A DNA stretch of 64,000 bases, from the NCBI GenBank assembly GCA_030065055.1, contig JASJDS010000068.1:1-64000 (forward strand). The letters are read 5' to 3'. This document shows, one piece after another, positions 56,205 through 64,000 of the stretch. How positions within the stretch are numbered: position 1 is the stretch's first letter; each line of letters opens with the position of its first letter. The notes below the pieces were generated by a model. It saw only the letters and a list, made by a program, of their open reading frames with translations, searched no databases and had not been told where the DNA came from. This DNA comes from Calothrix sp. MO_192.B10 (GTDB taxonomy: Bacteria; Cyanobacteriota; Cyanobacteriia; Cyanobacteriales; Nostocaceae). A program made the position numbers and the translations under genes.

Positions 56205-57632
56205 ATGCAACTAAACAAAGTGGCAACATATCAAGAATTAGAACAAGAAGCCTGGTCAAAAATTGAACAATCCATTATCTATTACCAAGGACATCCTGTA
56301 GGTACGGTAGCAGCTTTAGATAGTACTGTTGATGCACTTAATTATGACCAGTGCTTTATTCGTGATTTTGTACCTTCCGCCCTGCTATTTTTAATTAAAG
56401 GAAGGACGGAAATTGTTCGTAATTTTCTCGAAGAAACTTTAAAGTTACAGCCAAAAGAAGACCAATTGGATGCTTATAAACCAGGTAGAGGTTTGATGCC
56501 TGCCAGTTTTAAGGTTGTATCCAATGGGGAAGAATATTTAGAGGCAGATTTTGGCGAACATGCGATCGCTAGAGTAACTCCAGTGGATTCTTCTTTGTGG
56601 TGGATAATTTTATTGCGTGCTTATGTAGTGGCAACTAAGGATTATTCTCTGGCATATCGGGATGATTTCCAACAGGGTATTCGATTAATTTTAGAGCTTT
56701 GTTTGGCAGCTCGCTTTGATATGTATCCTACCCTTTTGGTTCCCGATGGTTCCTGCATGATTGACCGTCGTTTGGGTATTTACGGTCATCCATTGGAGAT
56801 TCAATCCCTATTTTATGCTGCATTACGGGCATCCCGCGAATTGTTGATTTGTCAAGGTAATGAAGACCTGGTAACTGCTATTGATAATCGCTTACCCGTA
56901 TTAATTGCTCATATTCGTAATCATTATTGGATTGATTTTCGGCGTTTGAATGCCATTTATCGCTACAGAGGAGAAGAGTATGGCAAAAATGCGATCAATC
57001 AGTTCAATATTTATGTTGATTCTCTGCCTCATTATGAGTTAGCTAGATGGTTGCCCAAAGGGGGTGGTTATCTAGCGGGTAATGTAGGACCATCCCAATT
57101 GGATAGCCGTTTCTTTTCTCTGGGTAACTTACTGGCTGTGATTACTGATTTGGCTACAGCAGAGCAGTCCCAAGCCATTATGACTTTGATTGAAGAAAGA
57201 TGGGATGATTTGGTGGGAGATATGCCAATGAAAATCACCTTTCCAGCGTTAGAGAAGGAGGAATATAGGTACATGACGGGCTGTGACCCCAAGAATATTC
57301 CTTGGTCTTATCATAATGGTGGCAACTGGCCCGTGTTACTGTGGATGTTAGCCGGTGCTTCTGTAAAAACTAAGAAGATTGAACTAGCACAAAGAGCGAT
57401 CGCTATTGCCCAAGCACGACTTAAAGATGATGAATGGCCAGAGTATTATGATGGTAAAAAAGGTAAACTAATTGGTAAGCATTCCAGGAAAGACCAAATG
57501 TGGACTATTGTTGGGTTCTTGTTGGCACAGGAAATAATTAATAACCCCCAACATTTACCTTTAATTAGCTTCGAGCCATTTACTGCCGAACAGCTTTCTA
57601 GAGCCTGTGAGTTCAAAATAGATAGCTATTGA
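56205..57632 (+). CDS. GH100 alkaline/neutral invertase
   Basis: A 475-residue cytosolic enzyme that hydrolyses sucrose to glucose and fructose. It carries family features [41 protein letters not shown] (in part) and [20 protein letters not shown]; Asp187 corresponds to the catalytic Asp188 described for Anabaena InvA. The downstream general-base Glu should lie near residue 413 but was not located with certainty. In filamentous cyanobacteria these enzymes use sucrose that moves between vegetative cells and heterocysts. Confidence 0.95.
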   Translation: MQLNKVATYQELEQEAWSKIEQSIIYYQGHPVGTVAALDSTVDALNYDQCFIRDFVPSALLFLIKGRTEIVRNFLEETLKLQPKEDQLDAYKPGRGLMPASFKVVSNGEEYLEADFGEHAIARVTPVDSSLWWIILLRAYVVATKDYSLAYRDDFQQGIRLILELCLAARFDMYPTLLVPDGSCMIDRRLGIYGHPLEIQSLFYAALRASRELLICQGNEDLVTAIDNRLPVLIAHIRNHYWIDFRRLNAIYRYRGEEYGKNAINQFNIYVDSLPHYELARWLPKGGGYLAGNVGPSQLDSRFFSLGNLLAVITDLATAEQSQAIMTLIEERWDDLVGDMPMKITFPALEKEEYRYMTGCDPKNIPWSYHNGGNWPVLLWMLAGASVKTKKIELAQRAIAIAQARLKDDEWPEYYDGKKGKLIGKHSRKDQMWTIVGFLLAQEIINNPQHLPLISFEPFTAEQLSRACEFKIDSY

Positions 57633-57704
57633 TACTTAAATTTTTCTATCAATTCTTGGTTTTTCTCATACTAGTAAATTTGCGAAAAACCAAGATGAAA
57701 ATTT

Positions 57705-57818
57705 GGTGTTGCTGAATCCATGTATAAAAATTATTTTGCATGATTCCAAAACCCTTGTTCGGTGACGTTGTAATGCAACATCTCTACACCCGTATTCATA
57801 TTTCAAATCAGCAACGCC
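57705..57818. mobile_element. MITE-like element, family B, copy 3 (8-bp TSD)
   Basis: 114 bp with ends GGTGTTGCTGAAT and the inverted AATCAGCAACGCC, flanked by perfect octamers GAAAATTT (57697-57704 and 57819-57826). It occupies over a third of the 309-bp gap between the invertase and FkbM genes; the rest of the gap shows nothing. Confidence 0.82.
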
Positions 57819-57941
57819 GAAAATTTTCCTTTATCCGACAACTATTGTAAAATTTATGTAAACCTGACTCTAGTACATTACTTAGTGTGATTTCCAGAAA
57901 ATTTTCCCATCACAAATAGTTGCGAATAAGGAGAATAGCGA

Positions 57942-58697
57942 ATGCTTTATGGAAAATTGATCAGGAATTGGGATAAGTTCCAGCGATATACACAATTTTT
58001 AGGAACTAGAGAAGCACTTTCCTTAATATTCCAAGAAATTTCCAAGAAGGAAAGGCTTAGATTAATAACGATAGCAAATGAAGAGATTTACATTCGCACC
58101 AATACACCAGACCTTACTGTTGCCATAAACTCTTTGATTGAAAAAGAGTATGAGAATATTCACATTACCGATCCAAAGATGATTATTGATGCTGGAGCCA
58201 ATATTGGAACCTCAGCTATCTTTTTTGCACAAAAATATCCAAATGCTACAGTGCTTGCGGTTGAACCCGAACAAGGAAACTACAATATTTTATTGAAGAA
58301 TATTGTAAGTTTCCAAAACATTATTCCTATTCAGGCAGCTCTTTGGGGAACAAATGATACCAAAACTATTCAAAACCGTTTTACAGGGCATTGGGGATAT
58401 ACCATTGTGAACACAGATAAACCAGTAGAATCAACTGGGCAGCAAATTGAATGTATCACAATGATGGATCTGATCGAAAAGTATAATATAGACTGCATTG
58501 ATATATTAAAAATGGATATTGAGGGTGGCGAAAAGTCTGTGTTTGATACGGCAGAAAACTGGATCAATAAAGTTAAAGTCATAACCGTTGAGCTTCATGA
58601 GAGGATACGCATGGGGTGTGAAAAGTCATTTTATTTGGCGACAAAGGAATTCTCACACTTTGAAAAGAATGGTGAAAAGATAACAGCATATAGTTAA
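57942..58697 (+). CDS. FkbM family methyltransferase
   Basis: A 251-residue SAM-dependent methyltransferase with IIDAGANIGTSAIFF (about 81-95), the acidic loop LAVEPEQGN and DILKMDIEGGEKSVF, all typical of FkbM enzymes, which often methylate sugars or polyketides. AAGGAG lies 10 bases before the ATG. It could modify surface polysaccharide, but the sugar genes lie 5 kb away. A terminator-like hairpin follows 200 bp downstream. Confidence 0.9.
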   Translation: MLYGKLIRNWDKFQRYTQFLGTREALSLIFQEISKKERLRLITIANEEIYIRTNTPDLTVAINSLIEKEYENIHITDPKMIIDAGANIGTSAIFFAQKYPNATVLAVEPEQGNYNILLKNIVSFQNIIPIQAALWGTNDTKTIQNRFTGHWGYTIVNTDKPVESTGQQIECITMMDLIEKYNIDCIDILKMDIEGGEKSVFDTAENWINKVKVITVELHERIRMGCEKSFYLATKEFSHFEKNGEKITAYS

Positions 58698-59013
58698 TGC
58701 TGTCCAACAATACGCTGTACCTAGATCAATACCAATATTTCACTTGGGACTAGACAAACCCGATGTAGACGTTCACCGAAGGTGTTCCTGTAGGGTAGCC
58801 TTTCCTTAGGTTAGTAAAAACCTCCCGCTACAAGCGCAGCTTTAGCGGTAAGAGTGTCAAAGCTCCAGGTATTTTGGAAAAAATGGCATACTTCCTCAAA
58901 AATCGCCATCTAATCGGCGATTTTTTGATCAATATTAAGATTAGGTTATAATTCCGATATCTTGCGTCTTTAGGATAATATAAACCTAACTACTTCCCCG
59001 TTCCCTATTTGCA
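58698..59013. other. intergenic region, 316 bp
   Basis: No gene. GTTCACCGAAGGTGTTCC and similar palindromic fragments at about 58770-58850 look like interspersed repeat debris; a terminator hairpin follows at 58900-58926. Confidence 0.5.
58900..58926 (+). terminator. Rho-independent terminator
   Basis: Stem AAATCGCC (58900-58907) with GGCGATTT (58916-58923), 8-base loop, then TTT, in the plus direction. Likely ends transcription from the FkbM gene. Confidence 0.75.
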
Positions 59014-60357
59014 ATGCTTTCTCCCCGTCAATTAGCTTTTATTGCTCTACGAGATGTTCATAAGGGAGCTTATACAGATATTGCCATTGACAGGGCGTTA
59101 CAAAAAGGTAATTTGGACGATCGCGATCGCCGTTTATTAACGGAGTTAGTATATGGTAGCACCAGAAGGCAACGTACTTTAGATGCAATTATCGATCGCC
59201 TAGGGAAAAAGAAATCTCACCAACAACCAAAAGACCTACGTACTATTCTGCATTTAGGGTTATATCAACTACGCTATCAACAGAAAATTCCCCCCGCAGC
59301 AGCTGTCAATACTACGGTGCAATTAGCTAGAGATAATGGTTTTGCAGGATTAACCGGGGTTGTGAATGGTTTGTTGCGTCAGTATATACGCTTAGTTGAT
59401 TCGCCAACAGAGCCATTAATATTACCAGAGAATCCAGTAGAGAAATTGGGAATCTTACATAGCTTTCCTGACTGGATTATTGAAGTTTGGCTAGAACAAC
59501 TGGGTTTTGCCTCAACGGAACAGCTATGTATATGGATGAACAAAACCCCAGCCATAGATTTACGTATTAACCCCTTGAATAGTTCCCTGGGAGAAGTAGA
59601 ACTAGCGTTGCAGGCTGTGGGTGTGGAATGTCAGCGTTTGACTAACTTACCCCAGGGTTTGCGGTTAATCAGTAGTCCTGGTAATATTCAAAACTTACCT
59701 GGTTTTAAAGAGGGTTGGTGGACTGTACAAGATAGTAGTGCCCAATTGGTAGGTTATTTACTCGATCCTCAACCGGGGGAGGTAATAATTGATGTCTGTG
59801 CCGCACCGGGAGGTAAAACTACTCATATTGCCGAACTGATGGGGGATAGGGGAAAAATATGGGCTTGCGATCGCACTCCTTCTCGGTTACGGAAACTACA
59901 ACAAAATGCCCAACGTCTGGGGTTAAATTCCATCGAAATTTGTCCAGGAGATGGTCGTAGTTTTTCTCAGTTTAATAGTATAGGCGATCGCGTCTTATTA
60001 GATGTACCTTGTTCGGGATTGGGAACTTTACACCGCCATGCAGATGCTCGCTGGAGACAGACACCTGCTAAGGTTGAAGAACTAGCATTACTGCAACGGG
60101 AATTAATTACCCATGCAGCAACTTTTGTCAAACCAGGAGGTGTGATGGTATATGCTACCTGTACCCTACATCCAATGGAAAATGAAAGTGTAATTAACAG
60201 CTTTTTAGCATCCCATCCCCATTGGCAAATAGAGCATCCTGTAAAGGAATCTCCCCTCGCTACATATGCTAGTCCCCAAGGTTGGCTCAAAGTATTGCCT
60301 CATCAACACAATATGGATGGTTTTTTTATGGCGCGCTTAAGAAAAACAAACAATTAA
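59014..60357 (+). CDS. rsmB: 16S rRNA m5C967 methyltransferase
   Basis: A 447-residue enzyme. An N-terminal NusB-like helical domain (about 1-140) is followed by the Rossmann methyltransferase with VIDVCAAPGGKT, DVPCSGLGTLHRHADARW and MVYATCTLHPMENE, which hold the two catalytic Cys of RNA m5C methyltransferases. Full length. No partner gene; housekeeping ribosome modification. Confidence 0.95.
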   Translation: MLSPRQLAFIALRDVHKGAYTDIAIDRALQKGNLDDRDRRLLTELVYGSTRRQRTLDAIIDRLGKKKSHQQPKDLRTILHLGLYQLRYQQKIPPAAAVNTTVQLARDNGFAGLTGVVNGLLRQYIRLVDSPTEPLILPENPVEKLGILHSFPDWIIEVWLEQLGFASTEQLCIWMNKTPAIDLRINPLNSSLGEVELALQAVGVECQRLTNLPQGLRLISSPGNIQNLPGFKEGWWTVQDSSAQLVGYLLDPQPGEVIIDVCAAPGGKTTHIAELMGDRGKIWACDRTPSRLRKLQQNAQRLGLNSIEICPGDGRSFSQFNSIGDRVLLDVPCSGLGTLHRHADARWRQTPAKVEELALLQRELITHAATFVKPGGVMVYATCTLHPMENESVINSFLASHPHWQIEHPVKESPLATYASPQGWLKVLPHQHNMDGFFMARLRKTNN

Positions 60358-60457
60358 TAGTCAAGCGGATATCTGATTGTAAGATGAGTGATTGATCGTT
60401 TGCGATTAATAGAGATTCCTCAAAAATAACAGATTAAGTATAAAAAAGGACGGAGAA

Positions 60458-60880
60458 ATGGTTAATAATACTAGTGTAAAAGACCTAATTAAAATTCTCA
60501 TTGGAGCAGCTTGGATTGACGGCAGAATTCAACCAGAAGAAAGACAATATTTACGTAAAATAGCTGAGGAGCAAGGTGTAGCCAGTGAGCCAGATATCAA
60601 ACCTTGGCTATATGAATTGCGTGCAGTGCAACCAGCAGAATGTTATCTCTGGGTGAGTGAGTATTTAGGGGACAGTCCTAGTTCAGAAGATTACCAAAAA
60701 CTGATTGAAGCCATCAGTGGTTTAATTTATAGTGATGGGGAAGTAGCAATTGAAGAGGCAAAGCTACTCACTAAATTGCAAGACTTATCAACTGAAAAAG
60801 AATCAACCCAACCAATTTTGAGCGGTATTCTCAAAAAAATTCAAAAAATGTATCGTCGTTGGGTTGAAGTGCAAAATTAA
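60458..60880 (+). CDS. TerB-like helical protein
   Basis: A 140-residue helical protein with the paired motifs AAWIDGRIQPEERQYL and GLIYSDGEVAIEEAKLL, the acidic metal-binding repeats of the TerB (tellurite-resistance) fold. GGACGGAG precedes the ATG. The fold is common in cyanobacteria outside tellurite operons, and no other ter gene is near, so the role is unknown. Confidence 0.85.
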   Translation: MVNNTSVKDLIKILIGAAWIDGRIQPEERQYLRKIAEEQGVASEPDIKPWLYELRAVQPAECYLWVSEYLGDSPSSEDYQKLIEAISGLIYSDGEVAIEEAKLLTKLQDLSTEKESTQPILSGILKKIQKMYRRWVEVQN

Positions 60881-60912
60881 TTATGAGCTAATAACGAAAT
60901 ATTAACTCGTAG

Positions 60913-61116
60913 TTATGATTGATTATCTTTTTCCTGAATAGGAGGAACAAAATCGGGACGACCCTTGTTCTCCCAACCAGGGGGACGCTTAGAATTGTAC
61001 CAAGCAATTGAGCCAATGGTAACGGCAGCAATAAAACCAACTACATATACCAATGTAAAAGCTAAAGGGAAATGAGAGCCTGCTGTTGCCACTCCTGCTT
61101 CCATCAATAAAGGCAT
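60913..61116 (-). CDS. psb35: photosystem II protein Psb35-related
   Basis: A 67-residue thylakoid protein with one TM helix (about 16-40, HFPLAFTLVYVVGFIAAVTI) and the conserved tail IAWYNSKRPPGWENKGRPDF, close to Synechocystis Ssl2148 (Psb35) as I recall it. Psb35 has been tied to CP47/photosystem II assembly and Hlips. AGGAGGA lies 7 bases before the ATG at 61116, an unusually strong ribosome site that fixes the start over a second ATG four codons in. Confidence 0.85.
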   Translation of the reverse strand: MPLLMEAGVATAGSHFPLAFTLVYVVGFIAAVTIGSIAWYNSKRPPGWENKGRPDFVPPIQEKDNQS

Positions 61117-61212
61117 GAGTATATCCTCCTGTTATAAGCAAACTTGCTTAATTAAAACATTCTAAAGAAAGAGTATCACTGCAACGGAGGCGATAGAAAG
61201 CCCCAATTACCG

Positions 61213-61275
61213 AACCGGGGGAAGGGGGGAAGGAGGGGAGGAGGGAAGGAGGGAAGGAGTGAAGGAGTGAGGGTA
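61213..61275. repeat. purine-rich tandem repeat (GGGAGGAA/GGAGTGA)
   Basis: A tract of G/A-rich 7-8-bp units upstream of psb35, of the same type as the tracts at 35.5 and 38.9 kb. Confidence 0.75.
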
Positions 61276-61358
61276 TTCAGTTGCTTACCCAGTATATCGT
61301 TGGGTTTGGTTTCGTTACCGGTATGAATTATGATAGGATGTGAAAATGCGATCGCATC

Positions 61359-63065
61359 TCAATTAACGCGACTCCAATTCAAGGTTGTTACGTCTAAAGT
61401 ATAATCGCCCAAATTATCTATATATTCATCTTTATCATCAACCATTACACACAACTTACCACCAGTAATATAGATTGTGGATGGTTTTAAGTAGTGAGCT
61501 TTATGTCTACTAATCCATCCAGGTTTTTCTCCAGTAGTTGTTACTTTTTCAATTTTGAAAGATTGATAATTTAGTCGATAAACAGGCGTTTCATTGTAGA
61601 TTATTGCATCATTGTAACCGAGGCTGCCGATAATATAGATATATTCTCCCACTAATGTTGCTGAATGAAAGTCAGTCGGGGGGAAAATATCCTTGGGATA
61701 ACCCAAAATTTTAAAACTACCATCAGCTTGATACACTACAACATCGTTATAAATACAAAAATCTGGGTCATAATAGTCCTCATGTTCGCCAGCAATTTCA
61801 ATAATTCTTCCATCGGGTAATTCAGTAATTGTTCTCCCAAATCTTTGATAACACCATACTGCTTTATCCCAATTATCTGCATCATCGAAGGTATCTCTTG
61901 CGAAATAAGCAGAAACACCACTACGAACCATTGCTTTCCAGAAATCCACTTCCATCACTTCTGGATTGCTGTTTCCAAATCGCCTATATCTTCCTGCTAA
62001 GTATTGTTCTGGGGATATTTGCAGCTCACTATTACCCACTTTTGTGAGTAATTGTCGCATTTCATCGCTAATATCACTTAAATCCTCACCTGCATCAACC
62101 AGCATTCCCACGATTTCTAAATTACTCGCCTCAGAAATAGCTTTTTGATGACAGTTATTATCGCTCCTACTAGGATTCGCACCAGCTTCTAAAAGGATGC
62201 GTACACAATCAGTAGCACCACACTCGGCGGCTACCATTAACGGAGTAATACCAAATTCATCAGTCGCTTCAACATCATATCCTTCTGCAATCAACCATTG
62301 AAGAACTTCAATATGATTATTTTCTATGGCATACATCAGTGGAGTCTTGCCACAAAGTCCACAGTCATCGCGATTCGCTCCGTAAGATAGTAGTAATTTT
62401 GCTTTCTCCACTTCCCCCACCTGGAGACTTAAAAGCCAAGGAGTTCTATCCCAGGAGTCATACACATTGATGTCGGCTCCTGCTGACAGTAGTGTTTTTA
62501 TCTCCTCTAAACTGCCAAAAGCAATTGAGTACATTAATTCTGTCCATTGCAACTGATTAGCATCAGCTCCTGCTGCTAATAACAACTTGACAGCATCAAA
62601 TCTTCCTGCTCTGGAAGCAACACGAATTGCAGATTCACAATAACTGCTAACACCATCTACTGATGCACCTCTAGAAATGAGGAGATACAACATTGGGATT
62701 AAATTTTCATCTTGGGAAATATCTCTACCAAACATGGCATCAATTAAGACATCATAGCCATGAGGTTTCCGGTAATTAATATCGGCTCCAGCATCTAAAA
62801 GATATCTAACTTTATCCAGATTACCCGATCGCACGGCTAACCCAAGTATAGTATCATCTTTATACTCACCTCCCACAGCATTGATATTAGCCCCATTCTC
62901 TACCAGTAATTGCACCATTTCAACACTACAATTAGGACTAATTACTGCACACATTAATGGTGTTTGTGATGAATATTTATCTAAACAATCAACATCAACA
63001 CCATGAGCAATTTCCTGTTTTACCCCGGCGATATTTCCTTGTCTAACATAAGTATGAATTTTCAT
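61359..63065 (-). CDS. ankyrin-repeat protein with C-terminal propeller-like domain
   Basis: A 568-residue protein. About ten ankyrin repeats fill residues 1-330 (recurring TPLMxA, LLxAGADxN). After a short helical segment, residues about 365-568 are beta-rich, with ITELPDGRIIEIAGEHEDYY, SATLVGEYIYIIGSLGYND and STIYITGGKLCVM, which resemble Kelch blades. No signal peptide or TM. It starts 52 bp after the stop of the AAA ATPase gene on the same strand, so the two are probably co-transcribed. Likely a binding partner or substrate adaptor for it. Confidence 0.82.
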   Translation of the reverse strand: MKIHTYVRQGNIAGVKQEIAHGVDVDCLDKYSSQTPLMCAVISPNCSVEMVQLLVENGANINAVGGEYKDDTILGLAVRSGNLDKVRYLLDAGADINYRKPHGYDVLIDAMFGRDISQDENLIPMLYLLISRGASVDGVSSYCESAIRVASRAGRFDAVKLLLAAGADANQLQWTELMYSIAFGSLEEIKTLLSAGADINVYDSWDRTPWLLSLQVGEVEKAKLLLSYGANRDDCGLCGKTPLMYAIENNHIEVLQWLIAEGYDVEATDEFGITPLMVAAECGATDCVRILLEAGANPSRSDNNCHQKAISEASNLEIVGMLVDAGEDLSDISDEMRQLLTKVGNSELQISPEQYLAGRYRRFGNSNPEVMEVDFWKAMVRSGVSAYFARDTFDDADNWDKAVWCYQRFGRTITELPDGRIIEIAGEHEDYYDPDFCIYNDVVVYQADGSFKILGYPKDIFPPTDFHSATLVGEYIYIIGSLGYNDAIIYNETPVYRLNYQSFKIEKVTTTGEKPGWISRHKAHYLKPSTIYITGGKLCVMVDDKDEYIDNLGDYTLDVTTLNWSRVN

Positions 63066-63117
63066 ATTTATAGGACAATTACTTGCGCGTAGCGCTATGT
63101 CAAATGCTCAATCTAGA

Positions 63118-64000
63118 TTAAACAAATTTATGGTTAAACTCATAAATCAAATCAACCCTTCCTTTACGCAACATTGCCGGATCTAATCTATCGGTTGTAT
63201 TACAAGTCATTAGTACAACCAATCTTTGCTGAATCTGAATCCCCGAATCATCAATCACACTTTGATAAACAGTCCCATCTAATAAACTCAAAATGTGTTC
63301 GGTTTTATTATTATTCTGTGCCGCTTCACTCGCACGATCCTGGGCTAAATTATCAGCCTCGTTAATGATCAGACAAATGTTTTCTAAATATGTAGGTGGG
63401 ATAAAATTGGTAATGGCATCATGATCTAAAATAAAAATCACAAAACCTAAAGGTACAAGAATTTCCTTGGCTACTGCTTGTGTCCATGCAGTTTTACCCG
63501 TACCCGGTTCTCCATGTACTAAAACGGCTAACTGTTTTTGATTGAGGATTGTCTGCTGGACTGTATCGCTAAATTCTTGAATATCCTTGGGAAAACTATT
63601 GATGGGAAATTGACTGTGAACCTTGCCGACACGACTTTTATAACCACTCAGCATCATCGCTAAATCGTAGGTGGCTTTATTAATTAAAGGCTTCAAATCT
63701 ATTGCCATTAAACTATATTGTCGTCTTCCCCGTTCGTAAGGGGTTATTTGTAGCCAAACATCATATTTAGACCAGTAAGCAAGAACGGTATTAATTACGT
63801 CTATACGTTCCCAATTAACAAATTTATCTACTGGATAATAAAAGTCACTTTCAGCATAATATTGAGTAATTATGTCAGGGCAACCTAAAATTTCTAAGAC
63901 TCTTAAAACAGTAATTTCTTGTAACCGATTGAGTACGTAATCAATGGGAATGCTATTGCGACTTACAAGCTGCACAATCGGCGTTTCTGTACTTAAAGTG
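63118..64000 (-). CDS. AAA+ ATPase, 5' end beyond the window
   Basis: At least 285 residues are inside the window; the frame stays open to the right edge (a GTG at 63975 is internal-looking), so the start is probably outside. The AAA core has Walker A GEPGTGKTAW, a Walker B with NEAD (IINEADNLA) where DEAD/DE is usual, and TCNTTDRLDPAMLRKGRVDL holding sensor 1 Asn and the Arg region. The N-terminal part is a non-AAA domain of unknown type. Paired with the ankyrin protein downstream. Confidence 0.8.
   Translation of the reverse strand, partial: TLSTETPIVQLVSRNSIPIDYVLNRLQEITVLRVLEILGCPDIITQYYAESDFYYPVDKFVNWERIDVINTVLAYWSKYDVWLQITPYERGRRQYSLMAIDLKPLINKATYDLAMMLSGYKSRVGKVHSQFPINSFPKDIQEFSDTVQQTILNQKQLAVLVHGEPGTGKTAWTQAVAKEILVPLGFVIFILDHDAITNFIPPTYLENICLIINEADNLAQDRASEAAQNNNKTEHILSLLDGTVYQSVIDDSGIQIQQRLVVLMTCNTTDRLDPAMLRKGRVDLIYEFNHKFV

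Overview
The window is chromosomal DNA of a filamentous, probably heterocyst-forming (Nostocales-like) cyanobacterium. The signs are many HIP1 octamers (GCGATCGC), heptanucleotide tandem repeats between genes, Hanks-type kinases fused to WD40 or histidine-kinase modules, a Psb35-like photosystem II protein, a DUF2839 protein, a GH100 neutral invertase and Tll0287-like (DUF3365) haem proteins. No rRNA, tRNA, CRISPR array, phage module or complete insertion sequence was seen. Non-coding DNA is abundant and rich in small non-autonomous elements.

Layout. 0.3-8 kb: two Ser/Thr kinases, a tandem pair of membrane haem-c/HAMP proteins and a Cys-rich secreted protein. 8-17 kb: a PhnD-like lipoprotein, an FHA-FHA-ABC exporter fusion, an ornithine-cyclodeaminase-family gene with a 25-codon duplicate remnant, DUF2839, a degenerate DinG-like helicase and an M48 peptidase. 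17.7-27.6 kb: a signalling operon of hybrid histidine kinase, REC-histidine kinase and a 1873-residue kinase/ATPase/GAF/histidine-kinase fusion. 27.6-32.1 kb: a biosynthetic-looking minus-strand cluster. 33-47 kb: housekeeping and regulation (hybrid histidine kinase, LivH-like permease, lipA, a response regulator, a PgpH-type HD phosphodiesterase, a 45-aa ORF with aroQ, miaE, GNAT, ComF, a PPC-domain protein). 46.8-52.8 kb: a CSP41-like SDR, then polysaccharide genes (glycosyltransferase, sugar transferase, gmd, fcl). 53.5-64 kb: a LuxR-type regulator, a membrane protein, neutral invertase, FkbM methyltransferase, rsmB, a TerB-like protein, psb35, and an ankyrin protein beside an AAA ATPase that runs off the right edge.

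Most interesting region. At 27.6-32.1 kb, in transcription order, lie a haem-oxygenase-like di-iron oxidase (HDO) candidate, a 65-aa peptide made almost entirely of six HTWT repeats, a flavin-dependent halogenase-like enzyme and an O-methyltransferase. A perfect 14-bp stem-loop separates the peptide gene from the halogenase gene. This looks like a ribosomal peptide (RiPP-like) pathway in which repeated Trp residues of a multi-core precursor are oxidised or halogenated. The combination of halogenase and HDO recalls AetF/AetD of aetokthonotoxin biosynthesis, but here there would be a ribosomal substrate. The function is inferred; the repeats, motifs and gene order are seen directly.

Mobile DNA. 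One MITE-like family (TIR AGGGCTTGCTG) has three copies, each flanked by a perfect 4-bp target duplication. A second (TIR GGCGTTGCTGAAT) has three copies with 8-bp duplications, two of them perfect. Four foldback units bounded by CTAG lie in tandem directly after fcl, and a 64-bp palindromic repeat occurs at 12.1 and 52.8 kb with one mismatch.
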